Of a DNA stretch of 64,000 bases, positions 1 to 8,032 are shown one piece after another. Positions within the stretch are counted from its first letter, which is position 1. Each line of letters opens with the position of its first letter. Source of the DNA: UBA9676 sp963730065 (GTDB lineage Bacteria; Actinomycetota; Actinomycetes; Streptosporangiales; Streptosporangiaceae). The DNA is taken from NCBI GenBank assembly GCA_963730065.1, contig CAVSQL010000014.1:496001-560000 (forward strand), given 5' to 3'. The notes beneath the pieces are model-generated. The model saw nothing but the letters and a program-made list of their open reading frames with translations, did no database searches and was not told where the DNA came from. A program made the translations under genes and the position numbers.

Positions 1-264
1 CCTCGGCCGGGCGGCCTGGTCCCGGTCCGGGCGGCGGTCGTCGCGGTCACGGTAGCGCCGGTCCTGAACCTGTGGCCGGGGGCGCGGGGTGCGGGTGTCC
101 CGCCGGCGGGGGTCGCCGGTGTCCATCCGGCCATGGCCGCGCTCGCTGTGTCTGTCCTCCGGCTCCTCGTGGTCGTCATTGCGTCCGAGCCGCACGCTCA
201 GAATGACGGCAATGAGAATCACGGCGATAACAGCTGCGAGGCCGACTACGAGGAGCAGGACCAT
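1..264 (-). CDS. small membrane protein, C-terminus cut off by the window edge
   Basis: The minus strand is open from an ATG at 264 to the window edge without a stop. The predicted start is MVLLLVVGLAAVIAVILIAV, a single N-terminal membrane segment of about 22 residues. A very hydrophilic tail rich in Arg, Asp and Pro follows (RRRD, RYRDRDDRRPDRD). The layout suggests a bitopic membrane protein with a charged, disordered cytoplasmic tail. A GGGTGG about 8 bases upstream could be a weak ribosome binding site. I do not recognise a family, and the rest of the gene lies outside the window. Confidence 0.55.
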   Translation of the reverse strand, partial: MVLLLVVGLAAVIAVILIAVILSVRLGRNDDHEEPEDRHSERGHGRMDTGDPRRRDTRTPRPRPQVQDRRYRDRDDRRPDRDQAARPR

Positions 265-465
265 TGCACCACCCAACGCGCCATGGCCAGGTAGGTGACA
301 CTAGCGAGGCGCACGCGGCCATCGACGCGGGCCTTCCCCTGTGTCGCTAGCGCCTTGGATCTCCAAAGCAGAACTCTTAGCCAGTGATTGTGTCGGACCC
401 GTATGGCCCCTGTCCCGCGTTTACGGAATTTTTACGTCCGAAATTAACCTACTGTAACAATATGA
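265..465. other. A+T-rich intergenic region, likely promoter of the leftward gene
   Basis: This 201-bp gap lies between the start of the small membrane protein gene and the 3' end of the PEBP lipoprotein gene. The stretch at 425-470 is unusually A+T-rich for the window (runs such as GGAATTTTTACG and CTGTAACAATATGATT). It probably holds the leftward promoter, but no clear -35/-10 pair was found. Confidence 0.3.
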
Positions 466-1044
466 TTACGGAGGGGCGCTAACGGGGAGCCTGCCACGCT
501 CGATGGCCGCTTGCGCGATCGCCGACCACGCCGATTTTACGCTGGCACCGGCCGGTAGTGTGAGTTTTGATCCGAGTGCGTAAACGGTAATACGGTAGGA
601 GCGGGCCTGGTTCACTGGGCAGGGCGGGTCATAACCCACAGAACCTTTACTATTACGGGCCTGGCGGGCGCCTGCCGGAATCTGGCCGGGCTGAATATTA
701 GTGGTCTGCGGGCCGATATTAAAAATGATCCAGTAGATGTACGGGGTTATCGGGGCGGCGGCGTCGTCCATGACCACCGCCAGTGACTTCGTGCCCGCCG
801 GGGCGCCGGACCAATGGATCCCGGGGAAGTTCCCCGCCCCATGGCATGTGTAGGCCAGGCCCATCGCTCCCCGGGTGACATCGGGGCTGGTCACGGTCAT
901 CGTGTTGGGGACAGCCGCCTGGACGGTCTGCGGGCCGCCGACCAGCCCGCAGCCGCTGAGCAGGGCAGCCACACCGAGCAGGGCGGCTGCGGCGCGGGCT
1001 GGCCGCGGGCGTGCGCGCGCGTCCCTGGATCTGCTCACGTCCAC
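466..1044 (-). CDS. YbhB/YbcL (PEBP/RKIP) family lipoprotein
   Basis: This 192-residue protein begins with a basic N-region, a hydrophobic stretch and a lipobox (LLSGC, Cys about 32), so it should be lipidated and anchored outside the membrane. Residues about 45-188 fit the phosphatidylethanolamine-binding protein fold of the bacterial YbhB/YbcL group. Family features include DVTRG near the start, the ligand-pocket segment VVMDDAAAP followed by YWIIFNI, YDPPCPV, and YRITVYAL near the C-terminus. Bacterial members have no settled substrate; a role in binding lipids or small ligands is only inferred. It lies 45 bp downstream of sepH on the same strand and may be co-transcribed with it. Confidence 0.85.
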   Translation of the reverse strand: MDVSRSRDARARPRPARAAAALLGVAALLSGCGLVGGPQTVQAAVPNTMTVTSPDVTRGAMGLAYTCHGAGNFPGIHWSGAPAGTKSLAVVMDDAAAPITPYIYWIIFNIGPQTTNIQPGQIPAGARQARNSKGSVGYDPPCPVNQARSYRITVYALGSKLTLPAGASVKSAWSAIAQAAIERGRLPVSAPP

Positions 1045-1089
1045 CTCCCCGCGGCAGTGTGCTGTCGTTGCGATGGTATGACGTAACCA

Positions 1090-1962
1090 CTAGTCAGGCT
1101 GCCGGGACGTTCCGAACATGATTTCGTCCCAGGACGGGACCGACGCGCGGCGGGACCGTCCCCCTGCCGCCTTCTTCCTGGCCGGGCGCTCCTCGGCCGT
1201 GGCCTGCTGGGCTCCGTCGGCCAGCCCGCTGTCCTGGTCGGCGGCCAACGCGCGCGACGGCGCGGGCACGCGGGCCGGTTCGGGCGGCGGGCGGGATTCC
1301 TGCTCGGCGGGCGCCTGGCTGAGCCGGCTGCCGATCGGCGTGACCGTGGCCGATCCGGCCTGGCGCGACGCCACCGGGGGCAGGACGGCGTCGGGCAGAC
1401 AGAGGTTGGCGGCGGTGTCGTTGGCCGGGGCGACGTGGCGGCTCCGCGCGTCGAACACCCACTCGGCCAGCCGGGGCTGGCCGTCGGCGGTGAAGACGAG
1501 TGACACCTGCCAGGTGCCGTCGGCGCGCTTGCGCGAGTCCCACTGCGCCCCGTCGATATCCGCCCGGAGGTCGCTGAGGCGCTCGGCCAGGACCTCGCCC
1601 AGCGGGCGGCCTGGCCCGGAGTCGGTGGCGGGGCGGATGCTGGCTCCCTGGGCCTCCTGGGCCCGGTACGCACGTTCCGCCAGTACCGGCCCTTCGAACC
1701 GGCGCACCCGCTCGATGGGCACCCCGGCCGCGTCAGCGATGTCCTCTGCCGTCTCTCCGGCACGGATCCGGTCCTGGATCTCCTTGGGTCGCAAGGGACT
1801 CTCCACTTCGATCTCGTACTGAGCGAGCCGAGAGAACTGCCCTCGCGCCACAATCCGCAGCCTCTCATCGATCGGCAGCGAGAAGCGGCCGCTGCGCCCC
1901 GGTGCTGTCAGGACGGCATAGGTGCCATCCTCACTCACCGCGACCAGGCGCAGTTCCTGCAT
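1090..1962 (-). CDS. sepH: septation protein SepH
   Basis: The 290-residue product starts MQELRLVAVSEDGTYAVL and carries the conserved SepH (DUF3071) N-terminal half: LPIDERLR, an EIEVESPLRPKEIQ.RIRAGE segment and a helix-turn-helix-like stretch ending GVPIERVRRFEGPVLAERA (about residues 60-100). In Streptomyces and mycobacteria SepH binds FtsZ and promotes Z-ring assembly during sporulation or division. The C-terminal half is long, Pro/Arg/Ala-rich and probably disordered, as in other SepH proteins. The upstream gap to the MMPL gene (1963-2179) should hold its promoter. Identification rests on the strongly conserved N-terminal block. Confidence 0.92.
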   Translation of the reverse strand: MQELRLVAVSEDGTYAVLTAPGRSGRFSLPIDERLRIVARGQFSRLAQYEIEVESPLRPKEIQDRIRAGETAEDIADAAGVPIERVRRFEGPVLAERAYRAQEAQGASIRPATDSGPGRPLGEVLAERLSDLRADIDGAQWDSRKRADGTWQVSLVFTADGQPRLAEWVFDARSRHVAPANDTAANLCLPDAVLPPVASRQAGSATVTPIGSRLSQAPAEQESRPPPEPARVPAPSRALAADQDSGLADGAQQATAEERPARKKAAGGRSRRASVPSWDEIMFGTSRQPD

Positions 1963-2179
1963 CGGCGTCCCTTCTGCGCCGCCGGCGATGCCGACGTGCC
2001 TGATGCCGCGCGAGAGAGTAGCTCGGACTTCCTCTCAGGGCGAGTCTGACGGTCAGCACCGCTCCTGGCCAGCACCCCGCACGGCATGTCCCCAGATCAA
2101 GCCAGTATTCTGGCCCGCCGCGCGCCAGGTGGGCCGAACCCGGATATTCGCCGCGTGGCCGGCCGCGCCGACGGGCCGT

Positions 2180-4690
2180 TCATCCCTGGTCGGCCGCCGG
2201 TACCTGCCTCAGCCGCCCGCCGTCCCCCGACGGCGCCGGCGGTGGTCCATCCGGCCCGCCGGGTCCGCCGCCGCCCTGGTCCCCGGGCCCGGCCATCTGG
2301 GCATCCTTCCGGCTCATCCGGGACGGCCACCAGTTCCACCGGCCGAGCAGCACGACCGTGGAGGGCACCAGCAGCGTCCGCACCAGGAACGTGTCCATGA
2401 GGATGCCGAGCGCCAGCGCGAAGGCGATGTCGCGGAACTCGCTGCCGCCCGAGCCGCGGCCGGCCACCACGCCGAAGACCACAAACGTCCCGGCCAGGAC
2501 CAGCCCGGCCGATGTCACCGTCGTCCCGGTGACGCCCAGCGCCCGTGAGACAGCGTTCCGTAGCGGCAGCCGCTGAGCCTCCTCCCGGATCCTGGTCATG
2601 ACCAGGATGTTGTAATCCTCGCCGAGCGCGAGCAGGAAGATGAACATCAGGAACGGCAGGAAGAACACCAGGCCCCCGCTGTGGCCGATCTCGACGAACA
2701 GCAGCACGGCCAGGCCCAGCGCCGCCAGGTAGGACAGCCCGACCGACGCGATCAGGTAGAGCGGCGCCACCAGGCTGCGCAGCACGAGGGCGAGCAGGAT
2801 CCCGATGGCCAGGATCGCGATCGGGATCACCCGCACCAGGTCGCTGTTGGAGATGCTGCTGATGTCGTACAGCGCGGGCGCCTCACCCCCGACCCCGGAG
2901 TCGGCGGCGCCGATCGAGGTGGCGACCCGGGTGGTGGTGTCCCGGACCGACGGGACCGCGTGCATGGCCGGGGTCCCGCCCGGGTCACCGGCCTTCAGCC
3001 CGACCGAGTACTGCACCGTGCGCCCGTCTGCGCTGACGTAGTTGCCGGTGGCCCGGTAGGCCTCGTAGACCGGCAGCGGCACGGTGGTGCCGGGCGGGGG
3101 TACCGGGGGCAGCGCGCTGGCCGGGCCGAGCTTGGCGTGCAGGGCGGCGAAATCGGCAGGCGGGATCGGTGCGCCCGCCGGGTTCAGCGGGCCGGACACG
3201 GTGGTGAACAGCCCGCTGTCCATCAGCTTCTGGGTGCCGGTGGCGAGCGCCGCCGGATGCTCCCAGACCGGATCGGCGAAACGGAAGATCAGGCTGGTCG
3301 GGTTGGCCGACGACTGCGGGAAGTGGCGGGCCAGCAGCGCCTGGCCCGCGGCCGAGTCACTGTGGGCGGGCGCGGCGGTGTTGCCGCCGAAACCGGACGC
3401 GGTGTAGCCGAGCACCGCGAACGCCAGCCCGCCGAAGACGACCAGCCCGGTCACCAAGGTCGGCATGGGGTGGCGGACGATCCGGGTGGCGATCCGGCCC
3501 CACGTGCCCGGCTTCCCGGCGCCCTGGATGCTCCAGGGCAGCAGCTTGGGCTTGCCGAAGACGCGCTGGAAGACCGTCCGCTTCTGCGCGAGCAGCGACA
3601 GCCGCAGCGACAGCAGGGCCGGCATCAGGGTCAGCCCGGCCACCAGGGTCACCCCGAGCGCGATGGCGAACGGGATGGCCAGGTTGGAGTAGAACGGGAA
3701 GCTGGCCACCAGCAGGGTGAGCACCGCAGCGATCACCGTGCCCGCCGAGAACGTGATGGTCTCGCCAACCCGGGTCACCGAGCGGACGATCGCCTCCCGG
3801 GCCGGCTGCCGGGGGTGGATGAAGTCGCGGCCGAGCGCGCGCAGCATCCCCCCGAACCCGGAGGTCGCATAGGACTCCTGGCCGTGCTGCGTCGCCCGCA
3901 GTTCCTCGCGCACCCGGAAGACGAGGAACAGGCCGTAGTCCGTGCCCGCCCCCAGCACCAGGACGATCATCAGGTACTGCGCGAGCGGGGAGACCTGGAG
4001 GCCGTGCTGTGCCGCCTCGGCGACCAGCGGCCCGGAAATGATGACCGAGAAGACCGCGGGGGCGATCGTGACCAGCGCCAGCGTGAGGGACCGGAAGATC
4101 AGCACCAGCAGCACGATGATGAACAGGGCCGAGTAGGTCTCGACCTGGTTGCCGGTGTTGCCCGACGCCTTCTGCTGGTCCACCTGGACCGCTATCGCGC
4201 CGGCCAGGTGTGCCTGCAGCCCGGCGGGCAGGCCCGCGCGGGAGATGGTGGACCGCAGCGAGTTGACGAGGTCGGTGGTCTGGTTCGGGCCGCCGCCGGC
4301 CTGCTGCGCGAGCACGACCAGCTGCCAGGCGTGGCCGTCGGGGGAGCGGCCCAGGTCAAGCACCTTGCCGACCGTGGCGACCTTGCCGAGGTCTTCCCGC
4401 AGGCCGGTCAGGGCGGTGACATCGGACGGTGTCAGCGGCGCGCCGGCGCGGGCGGCGACCACCGGGATGGGCATCAGGTTGGCGGTGCCGAACGGGGCCG
4501 CGAGCGTGGCCGCGTGCTCACTCGGCGCGCTGGCCGGCAGGAACTTGGTGTTGTTGTTCTGGGTCACGCTGGACAGGGCCGGCAGCAGCGCGGCGGCGGC
4601 GATGGCACCGGCGATCCAGACCGCCAGCACCAGCCAGCGGAAGCGGACGCAGAACGACCCGATGCCCCGGAAGATGGCGTCGATATGCAC
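2180..4690 (-). CDS. MMPL/RND-family membrane exporter
   Basis: This 836-residue polytopic membrane protein has the two-fold layout of actinobacterial MMPL transporters: one membrane segment (about 17-37), a large extracytoplasmic loop, five segments (about 190-360), then the repeat with a second loop (about 430-620) and a final five segments (about 630-780). Diagnostic motifs are GAGTDYGLFLVFRVREEL in the first half and ALGEDYNILVMTRIREE in the second, the places where RND proton-relay Asp residues sit. The start is GTG with no strong ribosome binding site. Substrates in this family are usually lipids or hydrophobic metabolites; the cargo cannot be inferred. The tail is Gly/Pro-rich. Confidence 0.9.
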   Translation of the reverse strand: MHIDAIFRGIGSFCVRFRWLVLAVWIAGAIAAAALLPALSSVTQNNNTKFLPASAPSEHAATLAAPFGTANLMPIPVVAARAGAPLTPSDVTALTGLREDLGKVATVGKVLDLGRSPDGHAWQLVVLAQQAGGGPNQTTDLVNSLRSTISRAGLPAGLQAHLAGAIAVQVDQQKASGNTGNQVETYSALFIIVLLVLIFRSLTLALVTIAPAVFSVIISGPLVAEAAQHGLQVSPLAQYLMIVLVLGAGTDYGLFLVFRVREELRATQHGQESYATSGFGGMLRALGRDFIHPRQPAREAIVRSVTRVGETITFSAGTVIAAVLTLLVASFPFYSNLAIPFAIALGVTLVAGLTLMPALLSLRLSLLAQKRTVFQRVFGKPKLLPWSIQGAGKPGTWGRIATRIVRHPMPTLVTGLVVFGGLAFAVLGYTASGFGGNTAAPAHSDSAAGQALLARHFPQSSANPTSLIFRFADPVWEHPAALATGTQKLMDSGLFTTVSGPLNPAGAPIPPADFAALHAKLGPASALPPVPPPGTTVPLPVYEAYRATGNYVSADGRTVQYSVGLKAGDPGGTPAMHAVPSVRDTTTRVATSIGAADSGVGGEAPALYDISSISNSDLVRVIPIAILAIGILLALVLRSLVAPLYLIASVGLSYLAALGLAVLLFVEIGHSGGLVFFLPFLMFIFLLALGEDYNILVMTRIREEAQRLPLRNAVSRALGVTGTTVTSAGLVLAGTFVVFGVVAGRGSGGSEFRDIAFALALGILMDTFLVRTLLVPSTVVLLGRWNWWPSRMSRKDAQMAGPGDQGGGGPGGPDGPPPAPSGDGGRLRQVPAADQG

Positions 4691-4772
4691 GTGCCGAAGG
4701 ATACGCGGCCCGGGTGACGGTCCGTGCGCCGCGTCCTGCCTGGCGCCGCGGCCCGTCTATCATCGGTGAGCC

Positions 4773-4793
4773 ATGACCACGGATAAGCGATGA
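4773..4793 (+). other. six-codon upstream reading frame coupled to the glycosyltransferase gene
   Basis: ATG ACC ACG GAT AAG CGA TGA encodes MTTDKR. Its stop overlaps the start codon of the glycosyltransferase gene in an ATGA junction. A GGTGAG sits just upstream of its ATG, while the downstream gene has no separate ribosome binding site. It may be a coupling leader or a chance frame. Confidence 0.3.
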
Positions 4794-5893
4794 CCGGCCC
4801 CGCGGCGCCGCTGATCAGCGTCGTGCTGCCGGTCGCCCGCGTGGAGCGGTTCCTGCCGGAGTGCCTGGACTCGGTGCTCGGCCCGCCCGGCGAGCCGGGC
4901 CTCCTGGGCCAGGGCCTGGAGGTCATCGCGGTCGACGACGCCTCACCCGACGGCTGCGGCCGCATCCTCGACCGCCGGGCCGGCCAGGATCCGCGCCTGC
5001 GGGTGATCCACCTGGTGCAGAGCGTGGGACCCGGGCCGGCCCGGATGCGCGGGCTGGCCGAGGCCAGGGGCGCCTATGTGTGGTTCGTGGACCCCGACGA
5101 CCTGCTGGCCGGCGGGGCACTGGCCGCGGTCACGGCGAGGCTGGCCCGCTGCCAGCCGGATGTGCTGCTCATCGACTACCAGATCCTGCGCGGTCCGGGC
5201 CGCGCCGAGCCGAGCCCGGGCACCGGGCTGCTGGCCGCGCCGCCGGCCCCGGACGGCGCGGTGACGCTGACGCTGGCGGAGCGGCCGGCCCTGGTCAACC
5301 GGACCATGACCGCGTGGAGCAAGATCTTCCGGCGGGAATTCCTCACCGCCCTGGGCGTATGCTTCCCGCCGGGGATCCACGAGGACATCCCGGTTTCCTG
5401 CGCCGCGCTGCTCAGGGCGGAGCGGATCGCGCTGCTGGACCGGGTGTGCTACCTGTACCGGCGGCGGCCGCACTCATTCCTGGCCACGGCCAGCATGGCC
5501 AACTTCAGCGTCTTCGCTTCCTACCAGAGCGTGTTCGCGATGATGGACGCGCTGGACGGCCGCTCCGGCGGGCCGGGCCCGCAGGGGGCGAGCGCCCCGG
5601 TCAGGGCCGCGGTGTTCGGGCGGGCGATCGAGCACTACAGCACCGTCCTCGCGAGCGGGCTGGTGCCGCGCCGGGCCCGGCGGGAGTTCTTCCACCGGAT
5701 GGCCGCCGATTACCGCCGCCACCGGCCGGACGGCTACCAGCGCCCGCCCGGCCTGCGCGGGATGAAGTTCGCCCTGATCGAGCGCGACGCGTACGGCGCG
5801 TACCTGGTGCTCGGCCCGCTCAACAACGCCCGGGTCACGCTGCTCCGCGCGCGGCCAGCACGGCTCGTGCCGCCGGCCCAGCCTGCCAGCTGA
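4790..5893 (+). CDS. family 2 glycosyltransferase
   Basis: The 367-residue protein opens with the GT-A nucleotide-sugar-binding fold: ISVVLPVARVERFLPECLDSVLG (near the start), then VIAVDDASPDGCG and WFVDPDDLL, the DxD-type metal and donor site at about residue 100. A second conserved block, HEDIPVSCAALLRAERI, resembles the ED motif of inverting family 2 transferases that modify teichoic acids or cell-wall glycans. No membrane segment is evident, so it should be cytoplasmic. It stands alone between divergent or unrelated genes, and acceptor and donor are unknown. Its ATG overlaps a six-codon upstream frame. Confidence 0.85.
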   Translation: MTGPAAPLISVVLPVARVERFLPECLDSVLGPPGEPGLLGQGLEVIAVDDASPDGCGRILDRRAGQDPRLRVIHLVQSVGPGPARMRGLAEARGAYVWFVDPDDLLAGGALAAVTARLARCQPDVLLIDYQILRGPGRAEPSPGTGLLAAPPAPDGAVTLTLAERPALVNRTMTAWSKIFRREFLTALGVCFPPGIHEDIPVSCAALLRAERIALLDRVCYLYRRRPHSFLATASMANFSVFASYQSVFAMMDALDGRSGGPGPQGASAPVRAAVFGRAIEHYSTVLASGLVPRRARREFFHRMAADYRRHRPDGYQRPPGLRGMKFALIERDAYGAYLVLGPLNNARVTLLRARPARLVPPAQPAS

Positions 5894-6031
5894 CCAGGCC
5901 ATGTCCTCGGCCGGCGCCGCTGGCCTTCTTCTCCTATGTCGCCAACCCGCTGCCTGGGCACAGCCGGTCCAGTAGAGTCGCCCGGACCGTAAGTTGGGGA
6001 TCAGGAGCGGGAGTAGGGATCCAATGACGGA

Positions 6032-6544
6032 ATGCGTCACCTGATCGGTTTCCTCCTGGCCATCGCCCTGGCCGCCGCCTTGTTCTTCGGCGCGGGCTGG
6101 GGTTTCACCCACCTGACCAGCATCGCGGCGCAGGGCACCAGCCTGACGTCCGCCACCGGCCTGATCGCCCTGTCGGCCGTGGCCGCCACCGGCCTGTTCC
6201 TCGGCATCGTGATCGCGGTGCGGGCCATCTCCCCGCTGGCCCCCGGCCTGCCCGGGCTCGCGCTGCTGGCCGGGAGCGCCCTGCTGGCCGTGCGCGCGCA
6301 GCTGGCGCTGCGGTGGATCCCGCTGCAGGGCCACTCGTACGGGGCCGGTTTCCGTGCGCTGCTGGTGAGCGGCGTGCTCGCCCTGCTGGGCGCCGCGATG
6401 ATCGTGCCGCTGTTCGTCCCCGCCCGCTGGCGCAGCGCGCGCACGCCAGACGGCGAGGATGAGGATTCCGTTCTGACGGGGCTCCTGTCCCCGCCCCCGG
6501 CGGTCCCGGCGGCCGGGCGGGCCGACCTCAGTGAGCCGCGGTGA
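6032..6544 (+). CDS. four-helix membrane protein of unknown function
   Basis: This 170-residue protein has about four hydrophobic segments (roughly 3-25, 43-63, 68-90 and 108-130) and a polar, Pro-rich C-terminus. I do not recognise a family. Its final 17 bases overlap convergently with the 3' end of aceA, which argues for tight packing but not for shared function. The ATG at 6032 is chosen because the membrane segment begins directly after it; no strong ribosome binding site is visible. Confidence 0.65.
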   Translation: MRHLIGFLLAIALAAALFFGAGWGFTHLTSIAAQGTSLTSATGLIALSAVAATGLFLGIVIAVRAISPLAPGLPGLALLAGSALLAVRAQLALRWIPLQGHSYGAGFRALLVSGVLALLGAAMIVPLFVPARWRSARTPDGEDEDSVLTGLLSPPPAVPAAGRADLSEPR

Positions 6545-7919
6545 ACTGCTCGCTCTCGGTGGAGCCGGCCAGGGCCACGGTGGAGGCGTTCGGCGCGATC
6601 GCCGATGTCACCAGGTCGAAGTAGCCGGTCCCGACCTCGCGCTGGTGGCGGGTGGCCGTGTACCCAGCCGTCTCGGCGGCGAACTCGGCGTCCTGCAGCC
6701 GCACGTAGGCGGGCATGCCCTCGGCGGCGTAGCCGCGGGCCAGGTCGAACATCGAGTAGTTGAGCGCGTGGAATCCGGCCAGCGTGATGAACTGGAACTT
6801 GTACCCCATCTCGCCCAGCTCGCGCTGGAACTTCTCGATCGTGCCGTCGTCGAGGTGCTTGCGCCAGTTGAAGGACGGTGAGCAGTTGTAGGCGAGCATC
6901 TGGTCCGGGTACTCGTCCTTGATCGCCTCGGCGAACTCGCGCGCCTCGTCCAGGTCCGGCGTGGACGTCTCCATCCACAGCAGATCTGAGTAAGGCGCGT
7001 AGGCCAGGCCGCGGGCGATGCCGGCCCGCATGCCGTTGCGCACCCGGTAGAAGCCCTCGGCGGTCCGCTCGCCGGTGAGGAAGGGATGATCGCGCTCGTC
7101 GACGTCGCTGGTGATGAGGGTGGCCGCGCGTGCGTCGGTCCGGGCCACCACGAGGGTGGGCACCCCGAGCACGTCGGCCGCCAGGCGCGCCGCGTTCAGC
7201 GTCTTGATGTGCTGGCCGGTCGGGATGAGCACCTTGCCGCCCAGGTGGCCGCACTTCTTCTCGGACGCGAGCTGATCCTCCCAGTGAACCCCGGCGGCGC
7301 CGGCCGCGATCATGCCCTTCATCAGCTCGAACGCGTTGAGCACCCCGCCGAAGCCCGCCTCCGCGTCGGCGACGATCGGCGCCAGCCAGTGCGGCCTGGC
7401 CCCGGGGTCGCCGTCGGCCTCGGCCCAGGTGATCTGGTCGGCGCGCAGCAGCGCGTTGTTGATGCGCCGGACCACCTGGGGGACCGAGTTGACCGGGTAC
7501 AGGCTCTGGTCGGGGTAGGTTTCCGCGGCCAGGTTGGCGTCGGCGGCGACCTGCCAGCCCGACAGGTAGATGGCGGGCAGGCCGGCCCGGACCTGCTGCA
7601 CCGCCTGGTTGCCGGTCACCGCGCCGAGCGAGTGGACGTAGTCCCGCTCGTGCAGGAGCGTCCACAGCCGCTCGGCGCCCAGCCGGGCCAGGGTGTGCTC
7701 CTCCTGCACCGAGCCGCGCAGCCGGATCACGTCGTCCGCCGAGTAGGAGCGCTTGATCGAGCGCCAGCGCGGGCTGGTCGCCCACTCCTGGCTCAGCCGC
7801 ACCGCCTGCTCGGCGGCGGAGCCCGTGCCGTAGTGCCTCGTGCCCCCGCGACGGGCACCAACATGCCCGTTCCCGGTGCCGTTGGCCTCCGATATGCCCT
7901 CGCGGCGATGCTCGCTCAC
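6528..7919 (-). CDS. aceA: isocitrate lyase
   Basis: The 463-residue enzyme splits isocitrate into succinate and glyoxylate, the first step of the glyoxylate shunt needed for growth on acetate and fatty acids. The active-site loop KKCGHLGGKVL (about residue 212), the metal-site segment GVHWEDQLASEKK, and the substrate segment YNCSPSFNW are all present. Length fits the prokaryotic form. The GTG start is supported by GGGAGGAA seven bases upstream. The divergent neighbour is a RamB-type regulator, the known repressor of acetate metabolism genes in Corynebacterium and Mycobacterium, so control from the 7920-8032 gap is likely. Confidence 0.96.
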   Translation of the reverse strand: MSEHRREGISEANGTGNGHVGARRGGTRHYGTGSAAEQAVRLSQEWATSPRWRSIKRSYSADDVIRLRGSVQEEHTLARLGAERLWTLLHERDYVHSLGAVTGNQAVQQVRAGLPAIYLSGWQVAADANLAAETYPDQSLYPVNSVPQVVRRINNALLRADQITWAEADGDPGARPHWLAPIVADAEAGFGGVLNAFELMKGMIAAGAAGVHWEDQLASEKKCGHLGGKVLIPTGQHIKTLNAARLAADVLGVPTLVVARTDARAATLITSDVDERDHPFLTGERTAEGFYRVRNGMRAGIARGLAYAPYSDLLWMETSTPDLDEAREFAEAIKDEYPDQMLAYNCSPSFNWRKHLDDGTIEKFQRELGEMGYKFQFITLAGFHALNYSMFDLARGYAAEGMPAYVRLQDAEFAAETAGYTATRHQREVGTGYFDLVTSAIAPNASTVALAGSTESEQFTAAH

Positions 7920-8011
7920 TGTTCCTCCCGACGTTCTGCCCCCGGCTGATGATTACGAGCTTGCCCGCCCGGTGGGCCCGGCGGTCGAATGGGCTCTGGC
8001 AAAAATCATCA

Positions 8012-8032
8012 AAGTTCATTTACACTCAACTT
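8012..8032 (+). promoter_or_regulatory. possible leaderless ramB promoter with overlapping inverted repeat
   Basis: TACACT at 8021-8026 looks like an actinobacterial -10 element and would place transcription start at or next to the ATG at 8033. No ribosome binding site precedes that ATG, so the ramB transcript may be leaderless. The -10 sits between the arms AAGTT (8012-8016) and AACTT (8028-8032), an inverted repeat that could be an operator for autoregulation or for control of divergent aceA. Confidence 0.4.

Noticed and set aside
2681..4717. 678-codon plus-strand open frame opposite the MMPL gene
   Set aside because: It is rich in Arg, Gln, Asp and His with no domains, as expected for the antisense of a high-G+C gene; the minus strand has clear MMPL motifs.
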